Numbered from the stretch's first letter, positions 8,309 to 17,943 are shown. The stretch is DNA of 64,000 nt from Chitinophagales bacterium (GCA_013298845.1 JAAFJN010000007.1:1-64000); one strand, 5' to 3'. Numbers and translations: made by a program. Notes: generated by a model not told the origin, from the sequence alone.

Positions 8309-10351
8309 ATGGAAGATTTCAATTTACAAAAGGTCATTGACGCCGAACGAGAACAACTGAAAGAACGCCGCAAAAAATTGGGCATTAATACCCCCGACGG
8401 GCAATGGTTTGGCATTGCGCTCTCCGGCGGCGGTATTCGTTCGGCCACCATTAATTTGGGATTTCTCAAAACAATGAACCGTTTTGGTATCCTCAAAAAA
8501 GCGGATTATCTCAGTACGGTATCGGGTGGGGGCTATACCCACGCTTACGTACAGGGGACCTTGAAAGAAACGGGCAGTTACGAACAACTGTTTACCGCCG
8601 AACACATTGATACCATGCGCCAACACGGAGAATACATGATTCCAGGCCGTGGATTTTGGAAATCATTCAACGGGGTATTGCTGTTCGTGGCCTTTTTGGT
8701 AAGTTGGTTGATGAGCCTGATCAGCCCCGCAATCATTGCCGTTATTGTGTACATGATTTATTTGGCCGCGGTAGGTATGGATATCGTAAATCCTATTCCG
8801 CAACTGAGCGATGCCACCCGGCTGGAACTGTATGAAATGGGTGGTGTAATAACTTTAGCCCTGCTTGCATTCCATTTTATGGTGAATATTGCCATGAATT
8901 TCAACCTGAATGTTTCCAAACTTTTTAATCGGCTGGAGTTAGTAGTGTTGTCGCTGCTGGCAATGTTGTACTTGTTTGTGATGTTAGGCAGTTTTGAATT
9001 TACGCAAGATGTGTCCAGCGATATTGTGCCGCATTTTTTCGCGGCTATTGTGGGCTTAATTGCGTTTGGTTTTTTTGCAAATCCCAACGCGTTGAGTTTT
9101 CACCGTTATTACCGGAAACAACTGGCCGATCTTTTTTTACGGTTTTCGGGATTGCAAAAGAACATCCCGCTGATGAATCTTTTTAACGCCAACAGCGCCA
9201 ATGAAAAAGATTATATCGCGCCTTATCCGCTCATCAATACCTGCCTCAATTTGCAGGCACCCACGGGCGACGATAAATTTAAAGGCTCGAAAGCAAGTGA
9301 CTATTTTTTGTTGAGTCCCATGTTTTGCGGCTCTAAACTGACCGCTTATGTACCAACGAAAGCCTATTGGGACTACAAAAAAATGACGCTCCCGGCGGCG
9401 GTGACCATTTCGGCGGCGGCGGTAAACCCGGGAATGGGGATTTATTCGAATCGTCTGCTGAGTGTGTTGATGACCATTTTTAATTTCCGGTTGGGTTTCT
9501 GGATTTCTAACCCGCTCATTTTGAAACGTTCGTACGCGATTGTGTGGTGGCCCATTTATTTTTTTAAAGAACTGTTTGGGCGAATCGGTACCGACAATAA
9601 AATGGTGAATATTTCGGACGGTGGACACATCGAAAATTTGGGGGTGTACGAGTTGTTGCGCCGTGGCTGTCGGCTCATTATTTCGGTGGATGCCGGAGAG
9701 GACAAAGCCTATTCCTTTTTTGACCTGAATAACCTGCTCATTCGGTCGCGCAACGAATTGGGGTACGAAATTCGTTTTCGCGAAGGCCACCAACCGGAAG
9801 ATGTTATTTTTCCGCGCCCATCGAGCGTGTATTCCAAACAACGTTATGCCATTGCCGATATTTATCAACATTGGGTAGATGAAAAAATAATTGACCCCAA
9901 AACGGGCAAGGAAATAAGCAATATCACCAATTTCGACGACCCGCGCAAGGTGGGCACATTTGTATACGTAAAATCGTCGGTAACGGCGCCGCAAGGCAAA
10001 CCTTTTTTATCGGAAAAAGAAGATCCGCTTCGTTATGGCACGTATAAGTACAAAATTTACCACCCCGATTTCCCGCACGAATCCACGGGTGATCAGTTTT
10101 TTGATCCCATTCAGTGGGAATCCTATTACCAGTTGGGGCAGTTTATTGGTTCCGATATTTTGGGGATCGATAACCCCATGAAATACGTGGGCGATATTGA
10201 CGTAAAACAATTGTTGTTTTGGTTTGATAAAGAAGTTCGGCTCTTCAGCGTACCGGCAGCGGTGAGTACCGAAGATGCCGAGGCAACCAAAGGAGCAACA
10301 CGTGGCGCTGTCATGCCTGGTGCTGACGGCGAAGTGGGTTACCGGATGTAG
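8309..10351 (+). CDS. Membrane-embedded patatin-like phospholipase
   Basis: A 680-residue protein. The patatin core is present: glycine-rich oxyanion loop (SGGGIRSA, about residue 40), nucleophile elbow STVSGGGY (Ser near residue 71) and the Asp-bearing DGG (ISDGGHIENLG, near residue 436), followed by RRGCRLIISVDAGED. Between Ser and Asp is an insertion of about four to five hydrophobic helices (about residues 115-255). This would anchor the enzyme in the inner membrane. Family members hydrolyse acyl chains from membrane lipids. There is no signal peptide. It has its own promoter and ends at a strong bidirectional hairpin, so it is monocistronic. Confidence 0.85.
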   Translation: MEDFNLQKVIDAEREQLKERRKKLGINTPDGQWFGIALSGGGIRSATINLGFLKTMNRFGILKKADYLSTVSGGGYTHAYVQGTLKETGSYEQLFTAEHIDTMRQHGEYMIPGRGFWKSFNGVLLFVAFLVSWLMSLISPAIIAVIVYMIYLAAVGMDIVNPIPQLSDATRLELYEMGGVITLALLAFHFMVNIAMNFNLNVSKLFNRLELVVLSLLAMLYLFVMLGSFEFTQDVSSDIVPHFFAAIVGLIAFGFFANPNALSFHRYYRKQLADLFLRFSGLQKNIPLMNLFNANSANEKDYIAPYPLINTCLNLQAPTGDDKFKGSKASDYFLLSPMFCGSKLTAYVPTKAYWDYKKMTLPAAVTISAAAVNPGMGIYSNRLLSVLMTIFNFRLGFWISNPLILKRSYAIVWWPIYFFKELFGRIGTDNKMVNISDGGHIENLGVYELLRRGCRLIISVDAGEDKAYSFFDLNNLLIRSRNELGYEIRFREGHQPEDVIFPRPSSVYSKQRYAIADIYQHWVDEKIIDPKTGKEISNITNFDDPRKVGTFVYVKSSVTAPQGKPFLSEKEDPLRYGTYKYKIYHPDFPHESTGDQFFDPIQWESYYQLGQFIGSDILGIDNPMKYVGDIDVKQLLFWFDKEVRLFSVPAAVSTEDAEATKGATRGAVMPGADGEVGYRM

Positions 10352-10378
10352 CGTTAACGTCCCTGCTACACATAAAAG

Positions 10379-10412
10379 ATGCCCCTGCTTTCGACTTTTG
10401 AAGCAGGGGCAT
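10379..10412. terminator. Bidirectional rho-independent terminator
   Basis: A perfect 12-bp stem (ATGCCCCTGCTT, 10379-10390, with 10401-10412), a 10-base loop and a T-run on the plus side and A-run on the other. It lies between convergent genes ending at 10351 and 10419. Confidence 0.85.
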
Positions 10413-10418
10413 TTTCAG

Positions 10419-10919
10419 TTATTGTTGATCATTACCATTGCAGGATAGATGGTTAAAATAGCCATTCGTGAACGACTTGGTGCGAATAAACTCTAATCCC
10501 AATGGAAGTACTTTATAAAATTTTATGGTACAGGTTTTTCCGTTTTTCAAACTGGTAGAGGCGTAGGTAGTGGGAAAACTTGAACAATTGAATTGAGTCA
10601 ATAACACTCCAAATTCATTGTAAATTTTGTAATGGTATCCAAGGGGAGGCATTGTTGCAGGCGTAGTAGTACCCAATACTGTTATATTGTTCACCTTAGA
10701 ATTGGTTAGACCCGCGCCAGTACAAGAATTGCCTGACCAACAAGCCCCTGAAACGGCTAAATGAAAGTCGAGGGCTGAACGATCTACAACTTCGGATGTC
10801 TGGTCGGCCTGGCTGGTCGTTTCGGGGGCTGCCGTTGTTTCGGTATCCTTTTGACAAGCGGTAAAGTAAAGTGCGCCAACGGCGAGAAATAAAACTGTTA
10901 ATAAAGAGAAACGTTTCAT
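10419..10919 (-). CDS. Secreted lipoprotein of unknown function
   Basis: A 166-residue protein with a lipoprotein signal peptide (MKRFSLLTVLFLAVGALYFTACQKD; lipobox FTAC). A low-complexity Thr/Ala/Glu stretch follows, then a compact domain rich in Gly, Ser and Asn with five further cysteines that may form disulfides. No enzymatic motif was recognised. It lies 115 bp downstream of the T9SS cargo gene (11035-12195) on the other side of its promoter, so it is probably transcribed alone. Similar small lipoproteins are common orphan genes in Saprospiraceae-type genomes. Confidence 0.75.
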   Translation of the reverse strand: MKRFSLLTVLFLAVGALYFTACQKDTETTAAPETTSQADQTSEVVDRSALDFHLAVSGACWSGNSCTGAGLTNSKVNNITVLGTTTPATMPPLGYHYKIYNEFGVLLTQFNCSSFPTTYASTSLKNGKTCTIKFYKVLPLGLEFIRTKSFTNGYFNHLSCNGNDQQ

Positions 10920-11034
10920 TGTGTAAAAAAAATTGGTTAATGTGAAAAAATGTGAGCGTCAAAAAAAATGACAGGGCAAAGGTGCGGTGCGCCTCTGCCC
11001 TGTTTCAATTACAAAAACATCTTAAATTTCCGGG

Positions 11035-12195
11035 TTATTCGCTCATTTTAATGGCCTTAAAAAAGTGGGTCTCCGCCGGAAGATACAGACCGATAAAGTA
11101 AGTTCCCGGGGGGAGTTGAGCACCATCAATGCTGTACGATGATGCCCCGTCTGGTACGGCTACGGGAGGTGTAACCGGGCGACCAGTGTAATCAAAAATC
11201 CGAATATTAGCCTGTTCTATTTCGTATTCCTTTAGGTTTAAAACGGTAGAGTAATAAAATGGATTGGGGGCAATATCTTGTGATTTATTTGCAGAATCGT
11301 TGTTAGGCGATGGGATAGGCGGCGTAGGTAGTCTGCTCATACAACGATCAACAGTAACGGTTACCCTCGATGAAACGCTAGTGTTATAAATCCGGAATCC
11401 TTGGCAAATACCCGATGAATTGACCAGATTTTTAAGTGAAAATCTTGTAGTGCCGATCCGTCTGGAAGCAATAATTGTCCTGGAGTTGCCGTGAATATTA
11501 TCAGCGTTTTCTGATGACCAGTTTGATTGAAATTGTAATTTAATCGAATCGCCAGGATTATATGCCCAAATGATGAAAGTATCGGCAACGGAATTATTAT
11601 TGGTTAACGAAGCAATTGTTACTCGGAAAAATGAACTATCGGAGACGGCCATGTTGACATACGCATCATTATTGCTGAAGGCAACGTTCATAACACCCGC
11701 ACATTCATTATTGTATTGGCGCATAATTTTGTCATCAATAATGATGATATTTTCCGGATCAATCATGACAACCTCCAAGCCACTTTGCCCTGAATCTTGT
11801 TTGGTTCCAAAAACAAAAAGGTGCAAATTACCATTGGTAAGGCCATCGGAAGTGAGTTCGTTACCCGTAAAATCGGAGATAGCATTATTCCCGGATACGA
11901 CGTTGAGGTAGCCAACAGTGTAGGTATTATCCGTCGAAAATTCCCAAGTAACAAATCCCGAACCCGTTGCAATGGCTTGAACCTGTGGTACGGCCAGGTC
12001 TTCGTTGTAGTTGGTTTGAACTGTTGTCAGGAAGGCTTCCAAATCACTTGGTGCAACTTGAATCTGACTGCCGTAGTAATCGTACATTTCTGCCACCACT
12101 TCGCTCATGTTATTGGGTGTAATAGGAGCAAAGGTTTGGGCGTTGATGGTGGAAATTGCCATTGAAAGCAAAAAAAAGCATGCAAATCGGTACAT
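11035..12195 (-). CDS. Secreted protein with T9SS type A sorting domain
   Basis: A 386-residue protein with signal peptide MYRFACFFLLSMAISTINAQ. The central part is beta-rich, with an N-terminal segment of about 130 residues that includes TGSGFVTWEFS. The last about 80 residues (APNPFYYSTVLNL ... IRIFDYTGRPV ... LPPGTYFIGL) are a T9SS type A sorting tail, so it is exported across the outer membrane and probably anchored to the surface or released. No catalytic motif was recognised, and the passenger domain is unknown. Confidence 0.82.
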   Translation of the reverse strand: MYRFACFFLLSMAISTINAQTFAPITPNNMSEVVAEMYDYYGSQIQVAPSDLEAFLTTVQTNYNEDLAVPQVQAIATGSGFVTWEFSTDNTYTVGYLNVVSGNNAISDFTGNELTSDGLTNGNLHLFVFGTKQDSGQSGLEVVMIDPENIIIIDDKIMRQYNNECAGVMNVAFSNNDAYVNMAVSDSSFFRVTIASLTNNNSVADTFIIWAYNPGDSIKLQFQSNWSSENADNIHGNSRTIIASRRIGTTRFSLKNLVNSSGICQGFRIYNTSVSSRVTVTVDRCMSRLPTPPIPSPNNDSANKSQDIAPNPFYYSTVLNLKEYEIEQANIRIFDYTGRPVTPPVAVPDGASSYSIDGAQLPPGTYFIGLYLPAETHFFKAIKMSE

Positions 12196-12328
12196 TTTTT
12201 TAGTTTTTTTGTGTTAAAAATGATTAATATTGTTTTTTGTGTGGGCAAAAATATCACCTCCTTGCCGCCAATCTTTATTACATTTTTTATCGTTTTTTCT
12301 TTCCAACTTTGCGAAACCAAATAAAAAG

Positions 12329-13780
12329 ATGCAAAAAAGTAAACTCATTGATACTATCGGGTGTCTCCAAACGGATGAATTGGAGCGTTTGGAGCAGTTT
12401 TTAGGGTCCCCTCTTTTTCATAATGAAGCACTTGATGCAACAGTATTGGCCTTGTTTAAGTATGTCGTATCCCACTGGGAGCCGCCGGAACACCCGGAAC
12501 TGGACCGCGACCGGGCGTATCAATGCCTTTTCCCGGATGCCCCGTTGGTAAAAGGGCGTTTGGAAAAAGTGATGACGCGCTTGCTCAAAGAAGTTCGGCG
12601 TTTTATTGTTTTTGAACAACAACAACGGCACCTTCGAGAGGCGGAAGAAAACCGGTTGCTCACTCAGTTTTTCCGCGAACGCCAACATTTTGATGAATTT
12701 GACCGCAACCTTCACCACGCTCGCGCGGCTTTGCATGGCCTCGAAATAAAGGACAGCACATATTTTTGGAACTGGTATCAGTTGGAATATACTTATAGCC
12801 AACACCTGACCTGGTTTAATGACCGAAAAACCGACCTCAACACCGAGTCGGCTTTATTGGCCCTAAATGCCTTTTACTTATCCGTTCAGTTGGATTTTCT
12901 CATTTTGCACCTGTCACAAGCGCGGGTTGTGCCCCTGGAGCCGGGAACCCAACTCCCCGATGCTTCATTTATCCAGACCCTGGTTCAAAAACTGCCAATG
13001 GAACAGTTTCCGACCCTTAAAGTACAATATGCCGCGTACCGGTTTTTATCGGCTCAACCCGCCAGCCCCGATATGTTTATTGTTTTTACGCAGTTATTAG
13101 AAACCCACGAAACGGCATTAAACGACGAAAAATTAAAGGATTATCAGGCTTTGGCACGCAATTATTGTATAGGACAGTTTAATCGAGGCAACGAGGCTTT
13201 TTTCAAAATTGCTTTTGATATGTACAAATTGCATTTGGAAAAAGGGTATTTGTACCGAAACGGCATGCTTCATGGCTCGGTACTCAAAAATATTGTTTCC
13301 ATGAGTTTGCGCATGGGCGAACAGGCCTGGGCGGTTTCCTTTTTGGAGGCGCACCGCTATAAAATTACCGGAGACTCGACCCCTGAAGAAGTTTATCGTT
13401 TTAACCTGGCTATGTGTTATTTTTACGCCCGTGATTTTGAGGAAGTACTTTCAATAATGAGTTTTAACTACGACGACTTGTTTTACAAAATTGCAGCCAA
13501 ACGCCTCGAAATAAAAGCGTTGTACGAACTTCAGTCTACCATTCTTGATTCGCGGCTGGAAGCATTTAATATTCTCATTTTCCGGATGAGTGGCAAACAA
13601 CTTTCGGAGGTGTATATCAATGGAAACAAACGTTTTGTGGCTTATTTGAGGCGTATTTTAAATCCCGCAACCTTATATAATACCAAACGCCGCGACAAAA
13701 TTCGGCAGGAAATGTTGAGCGAGACAGTTGTAGTTGAAAAAGAATGGTTACTGGATGTTTTATCTCGTAATGCTAAATAA
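12329..13780 (+). CDS. Large helical protein of a Saprospiraceae-type family, unknown function
   Basis: A 483-residue protein from the ATG at 12329; an upstream in-frame start would add 33 residues of non-coding character. There is no signal peptide or TM helix. It is almost entirely alpha-helical with TPR/HAT-like spacing in the second half. The opening LxxxELERLEQFLxSPLFHNE and the central WNWYQLEYTYS recall a family expanded in Bacteroidota, in which proteins start with a leucine-rich helix plus a SPLF/SPYF motif. Its function is unknown. An AACTTTG box at 12305-12311 ends 17 bases before the ATG. Confidence 0.65.
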   Translation: MQKSKLIDTIGCLQTDELERLEQFLGSPLFHNEALDATVLALFKYVVSHWEPPEHPELDRDRAYQCLFPDAPLVKGRLEKVMTRLLKEVRRFIVFEQQQRHLREAEENRLLTQFFRERQHFDEFDRNLHHARAALHGLEIKDSTYFWNWYQLEYTYSQHLTWFNDRKTDLNTESALLALNAFYLSVQLDFLILHLSQARVVPLEPGTQLPDASFIQTLVQKLPMEQFPTLKVQYAAYRFLSAQPASPDMFIVFTQLLETHETALNDEKLKDYQALARNYCIGQFNRGNEAFFKIAFDMYKLHLEKGYLYRNGMLHGSVLKNIVSMSLRMGEQAWAVSFLEAHRYKITGDSTPEEVYRFNLAMCYFYARDFEEVLSIMSFNYDDLFYKIAAKRLEIKALYELQSTILDSRLEAFNILIFRMSGKQLSEVYINGNKRFVAYLRRILNPATLYNTKRRDKIRQEMLSETVVVEKEWLLDVLSRNAK

Positions 13781-14089
13781 ATAATTGATTATGAGGTTTT
13801 AGGTGTAGTTATGCTGGCTTTAATCAGCGTTTTTCCAGCAATGGAATACGCCCGCCGGGGTATAATGGCTGGTATTGGAAGATGAGTGGGGGCGGCGTTT
13901 GGCGCGGGAGGTGGTGAAGTTGGATTGATTATTCTTCATTATGCATCAGAGACCAACCATTTTTTTCATTTCTTTGGTTGTCATTACCTTTGATTTTTTT
14001 GATTCTTCGCTTGAAGCAAGAATCACTTATCTCCCCTTCATCCCAAATTCAATCTTATCTTTGCGCTTTACTCAAAACAAATTATTCAA
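13781..14089. other. Intergenic region, possible gene remnant
   Basis: No intact gene is visible. Bases 13866-13928 read as a GC-rich 20-codon open stretch ending in a stop (WLVLEDEWGRRLAREVVKLD), which looks like the tail of a lost coding sequence, but the evidence is weak. The promoter for the next gene lies at its end. Confidence 0.4.
14056..14063 (+). promoter_or_regulatory. Bacteroidota -7 box TATCTTTG
   Basis: A perfect TAnnTTTG match 26 bases before the start codon at 14090, in an AT-rich spacer. No TTTG was seen at the expected -33 position. Confidence 0.45.
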
Positions 14090-15496
14090 ATGACCCGATT
14101 ATCGTTGATTTTATCCTTTTCGATGGCTTTTTGCCTTCAAATAAACGCTCAATTAACCCTCAAAGTAACCGCAATCCCGCTGAATACACCCGCCGGCAGC
14201 AGTATTCACGCCGCCGGGACCTTTAATAACTGGAACCCCTCCGACGCAAACACCAAACTTTCCCTTAACGCCGACGGGCATTATGTCGTGACGGTCAATC
14301 CGCCCGCTGGTACCGTCAAGTTTAAGTTTACCCGGGGCAGTTGGGCCACCGTAGAAGGCAATGCCAACGGCAGTTTTTTGCCCGATCGCGTGTTGACTTA
14401 CAACGGACAACCCACCACGGTTGACTTGACTATCCTTACTTGGGAAGACACCGGTTCGGGGAGCAACGGCACCGCCGCCGGCAATGTACAAATCATGGAC
14501 ACCGATTTTTACATGCCTCAATTGAACCGCAACCGCCGGATTTGGCTGTATTTGCCGCCCGATTATAACACCACCACCAAAGAGTACCCCGTGTTGTACA
14601 TGCACGATGGGCAAAATTTGTTTGACAATAACACCAGTTTCTCCGGCGAATGGGGCGTAGATGAAGCCCTCAATACCCTCCATGCGCAGGGCGATTACGG
14701 CTGTATCGTGGTCGGTATCGACAACGGTGGCCAATACCGCCTCGATGAGTATTCGCCTTGGATCAACACCACTTACGGCGGTGGGCAAGGCGACGAATAC
14801 ATTGAGTTTGTTGCCAATACCCTCAAACCGTACATTGATGCCAATTACCGCACCCTCGAACACCGGCATTCGACCGGAATTATGGGCAGCAGTATGGGCG
14901 GACTAATCTCCATGTACGGCTTTTCCGAGCGTCAGGATGTATTTTCGCGCGCTGGGATCTTTTCACCGGCCTTTTGGTTTGCCGGAAATGCCCCCGCCGA
15001 CCACGTTGCCGCGCACCCCAAACAAGGCCCGGCCCGGGTGTATTTCCTCGCCGGTGGGCAGGAACCTGCTTCGGTTACGACCAATATGCAGGCCGTTGCA
15101 AACGCCATGACTACCGCCGGATTTACCACTGCCGAAAAAAAATTGGTGGTCGTGGCCAACGGCGAACATTCCGAGTGGTTTTGGAAGCAGGAATTTGCCG
15201 AAGCCTACCAGTGGCTTTTCGCCGATGCCGTTACCAATGCTTCGGATTTGGCCAACGTAACCACCGATTGGCTGGTATTTCCCAATCCCGCGACATCAGC
15301 GTTGCGGTTTGCCGGATTCGAACTGGAAACCAATGTCCGAATGTCCATTATGGGTGTTGATGGCAAAATTTGGCGCGACAGTGCGTTGAACAATACCGCC
15401 CAACCCGTTGGGATTGAAGATTTGCCCGCTGGATATTATTTTCTCGAAATCAGTACCGACAATGCCCGAAAACGTTGTTCTTTTGTGAAAAATTGA
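14090..15496 (+). CDS. Secreted esterase (feruloyl-esterase/Fes-like alpha/beta hydrolase) with CBM48-like and T9SS domains
   Basis: A 468-residue protein. Residues 1-20 are a signal peptide. A beta-sandwich follows (about 22-120; SIHAAGTFNNWNP, VKFKFTRGSW), typical of CBM20/48 starch-binding or E-set domains. The catalytic domain (about 130-380) is a putative esterase (PF00756): YPVLYMHDGQNLFD, nucleophile elbow GSSMGG, and a C-terminal His in NGEHSEWFWKQEF. The last about 75 residues (FPNPATSALRFAG ... LPAGYYFLEI) are a T9SS type A tail, so the enzyme acts outside the cell. Candidate substrates are acyl or feruloyl esters on polysaccharides. pepT starts 10 bp downstream. Confidence 0.87.
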   Translation: MTRLSLILSFSMAFCLQINAQLTLKVTAIPLNTPAGSSIHAAGTFNNWNPSDANTKLSLNADGHYVVTVNPPAGTVKFKFTRGSWATVEGNANGSFLPDRVLTYNGQPTTVDLTILTWEDTGSGSNGTAAGNVQIMDTDFYMPQLNRNRRIWLYLPPDYNTTTKEYPVLYMHDGQNLFDNNTSFSGEWGVDEALNTLHAQGDYGCIVVGIDNGGQYRLDEYSPWINTTYGGGQGDEYIEFVANTLKPYIDANYRTLEHRHSTGIMGSSMGGLISMYGFSERQDVFSRAGIFSPAFWFAGNAPADHVAAHPKQGPARVYFLAGGQEPASVTTNMQAVANAMTTAGFTTAEKKLVVVANGEHSEWFWKQEFAEAYQWLFADAVTNASDLANVTTDWLVFPNPATSALRFAGFELETNVRMSIMGVDGKIWRDSALNNTAQPVGIEDLPAGYYFLEISTDNARKRCSFVKN

Positions 15497-15506
15497 TAAA
15501 ATAGAT

Positions 15507-16739
15507 ATGAATACAGCACTCGAACGATTTCTTAAATACGTACAAATAGATACCCAAAGCGACCCAAACAGCCCTACCCAACCCAGCACTGAAAAACAAA
15601 AAGACCTCGGGCGGGTATTGGTGCAAGAACTGATTGAAATGGGCATTACCGACGCAGAATTGGACGAATTTGGTTATGTTTATGCCACTATTCCTGCCAA
15701 TACCGATAAAAAAGTACCCGTTATTTGTTATTGCTCGCACATGGATACCGCGCCGGATTGTTCCGGTAAAGACGTAAAACCCATTGTGCACCGCAATTAT
15801 CAGGGACAGGATATTGTCCTGCCCGATGACCCGTCCATTGTCATCAAAATGAGTGGTCACCCCGATTTGCCCGCGCAAATTGGCAACGATATTGTCACCG
15901 CTTCCGGGACTACCTTATTGGGCGCAGATAACAAATCTGGTGTAGCGGCCATTATGGACGCAGCGCACACGTTGATGACCAATCCTGGCATTAAACACGG
16001 TAAAATTCGGATTTTATTTACGCCCGACGAAGAAATTGGCCGTGGAGTGGATAAAGTGAATATCAAAAAGTTGGGGGCCAAATATGGCTATACCATTGAC
16101 GGCGAAACTGCCGGGACCATCGAAAATGAAACATTTAGTGCCGACGGGGCCATTTTGACCATCAACGGCGTATCGGCGCACCCGGGTTATGCCAAAGGAA
16201 CGATGGAGCACTCCATTAAAATTGCCGCCAAAATTGTGAGCAAATTGCCCAATAAATTTTCGCCCGAACACACCGAAGGCCGCCAGGGTTTTATCCACCC
16301 GACGAGCATCGAAGGTGGTTTGGAAAAAGCCACGGTGAAGTTCATTATTCGCGATTTTACCGATGGTGGCTTGAAAAAACTGGCTAAATTACTCCAAACC
16401 ATCACCGATGGCGTGTTAAAAGATTACCCCAATTCCACCGCCGACCTCAAGGTGTTTGAACAGTACCGGAACATGGGTAAGGTGCTCAAACGCCACCCGC
16501 AAGTGGTGCAATACGCCGTTGAGGCCATTCAGCGTGCGGGTTATAAAGACACGCAGGCCGGTTCTATCCGCGGCGGCACCGATGGTTCCCGTTTATCGTT
16601 TATGGGGCTGCCATGTCCCAATATTTTTGCCGGAGAACACGCTTTTCACTCCAAATACGAATGGGCATCGGTGCAGGAAATGGAAAAAGCCGCCGAAACG
16701 ATGGTGCATTTGGCCCAAATTTGGGAAGAACGCAGTTAG
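15507..16739 (+). CDS. pepT: Peptidase T (tripeptide aminopeptidase)
   Basis: A 410-residue cytoplasmic M20B metallopeptidase that removes N-terminal residues from tripeptides. Metal-site segments are all visible: CSHMDTAPD (His and Asp of site 1), LLGADNKSG (bridging Asp), TPDEEIGRG (catalytic and binding Glu), TIDGETAG (Asp) and FAGEHAFHSKYE (C-terminal His). The dimerisation/lid domain with SAHPGYAKGTMEHSI lies in the middle. Length is close to that of characterised PepT (about 408). It follows the esterase gene by 10 bp and may be co-transcribed, though no functional link is evident. Confidence 0.95.
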   Translation: MNTALERFLKYVQIDTQSDPNSPTQPSTEKQKDLGRVLVQELIEMGITDAELDEFGYVYATIPANTDKKVPVICYCSHMDTAPDCSGKDVKPIVHRNYQGQDIVLPDDPSIVIKMSGHPDLPAQIGNDIVTASGTTLLGADNKSGVAAIMDAAHTLMTNPGIKHGKIRILFTPDEEIGRGVDKVNIKKLGAKYGYTIDGETAGTIENETFSADGAILTINGVSAHPGYAKGTMEHSIKIAAKIVSKLPNKFSPEHTEGRQGFIHPTSIEGGLEKATVKFIIRDFTDGGLKKLAKLLQTITDGVLKDYPNSTADLKVFEQYRNMGKVLKRHPQVVQYAVEAIQRAGYKDTQAGSIRGGTDGSRLSFMGLPCPNIFAGEHAFHSKYEWASVQEMEKAAETMVHLAQIWEERS

Positions 16740-16764
16740 TTCGCCACATTCAGTATATTGAACC

Positions 16765-17511
16765 ATGCAGGGCCAACCCACTATTTTTGACAAAATAAAA
16801 GCAACGGCATCGGCGTATTTGCCGGTGCCGACGGCTTCTGCTCCGCCTCCGTCCGACGCGCCGTTGACTACGACCTGCAAAAACTGCGGCCACGAGGTAA
16901 CACTGCATTTTTGTTCTAATTGCGGGCAATCGGCCGATACGCCCCGTATTACCCGCAAAATGATGTGGAAAGAGTTTCTGCGGGTGTACATGAACGTGGA
17001 TAAAGGGTTGATTTACAGCATCAAACGGATGTTAACCCACTCCGGATTGGCCCCCTTGGATTACGTGAACGGCAAACGAATTTCGTACATGAAGCCGTTT
17101 ACGTTTATTGCCATTAGTTCGGCGGGGGCAAAAGCGGCAGTTAAGCAGTTGGGGGAAGATTTTGATCCGTATTTTAACGTTCAAGAAGTACCCGAAAACC
17201 TCATTTCGATGATTTTGGTGTCCACTGTTTTGTGCAAGATGTTTATCCGCGACAAACGGTATAACTTTTGGGAAGTGCTTACGTTGCAGGTCTTTGTCCA
17301 TTTTGTTTTTATTGTTGTGACGGGGATTGGGGCATTTGCCCTGCCTGCGGTATTGTTGCACCAGTTGTTTTACGCTCTTCCGCCGTTGTACGCCATGTAT
17401 TGCGCCGTAGCGTATTGGGAGTTTTTTGACCAAAAACAACCCCAAAAAATGGCGTGGGCGTGTGTATTAGCGGGTGTACAAACTATTTTGATGATTCAAA
17501 AAATGATGTGA
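16765..17511 (+). CDS. DUF3667 membrane protein with N-terminal zinc ribbon
   Basis: A 248-residue protein. A short Pro/Ala-rich N-terminus precedes a C4 zinc-ribbon (CKNCGHEV...FCSNCGQ, about residues 38-56), then the DUF3667 core (ITRKMMWKEFLRVYMNVDKGLIYSIKRML) and four predicted TM helices. Such proteins are widespread in Bacteroidota and have no known function; the zinc ribbon probably faces the cytoplasm. It lies 25 bp after pepT. Confidence 0.8.
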   Translation: MQGQPTIFDKIKATASAYLPVPTASAPPPSDAPLTTTCKNCGHEVTLHFCSNCGQSADTPRITRKMMWKEFLRVYMNVDKGLIYSIKRMLTHSGLAPLDYVNGKRISYMKPFTFIAISSAGAKAAVKQLGEDFDPYFNVQEVPENLISMILVSTVLCKMFIRDKRYNFWEVLTLQVFVHFVFIVVTGIGAFALPAVLLHQLFYALPPLYAMYCAVAYWEFFDQKQPQKMAWACVLAGVQTILMIQKMM

Positions 17512-17579
17512 AAATGGCAAAAGATATTTTTCATCATTTCACTTTGGGTATTTAACCCACAAATTAAATGTAGTGTATT

Positions 17580-17927
17580 ATGGATAAAATAAAAAAATAC
17601 AAGCAGTTTATTGTTAACCTACTTACAGAATACGTTAACTTGCCGGTAGAACGAGGTGTTCAACCAGAGGAGTTTCAAGAACAGTTAATACTTGATGAAA
17701 AGAATAACCATTATCAAGTACTAAATATTGGCTGGAACGGGATGAACCGTATCTATCTGCCCGTTTTTCACATTGACATTATTGATGAAAAAATTTGGGT
17801 ACAAGAAGATGCAACAGATTTTAATATTGTTGAAAAATTAGAGGCTCTGGGCGTGCCAAAGTCTGATATTGTTCTGGCCTTTCATGCCCCCTATAAAAGG
17901 CCATATACTGAATACGCGATTGCTTGA
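17580..17927 (+). CDS. XisI-family protein (orphan, no XisH)
   Basis: A 115-residue protein matching XisI along its whole length: MDKIKKYKQFIVNLLTEY, HYQVLNIGW, HIDIIDEKIWVQEDATD, LGVPKSDIVLAFHAPYKR and a YTEYAIA end. XisI was named in cyanobacteria as a controlling factor for excision of the fdxN element. It normally sits next to xisH, a PD-(D/E)XK-type protein, but no xisH is present within several kilobases here. It lies between a DUF3667 gene and an acetoacetyl-CoA synthetase gene, has lower GC than both by eye, and may be a transferred remnant of a two-gene module. Confidence 0.9.
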   Translation: MDKIKKYKQFIVNLLTEYVNLPVERGVQPEEFQEQLILDEKNNHYQVLNIGWNGMNRIYLPVFHIDIIDEKIWVQEDATDFNIVEKLEALGVPKSDIVLAFHAPYKRPYTEYAIA

Positions 17928-17943
17928 TTTTGGGAGAATTATC

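Noticed and set aside
9137-9994. Minus-strand open frame opposite the patatin gene
   Set aside because: It overlaps the conserved catalytic DGG region of the patatin and has shadow-like composition.
13866-13928. A gene fragment encoding a charged 20-residue tail
   Set aside because: Too short to assign, no start, no homology recognised; only mentioned under the intergenic region.
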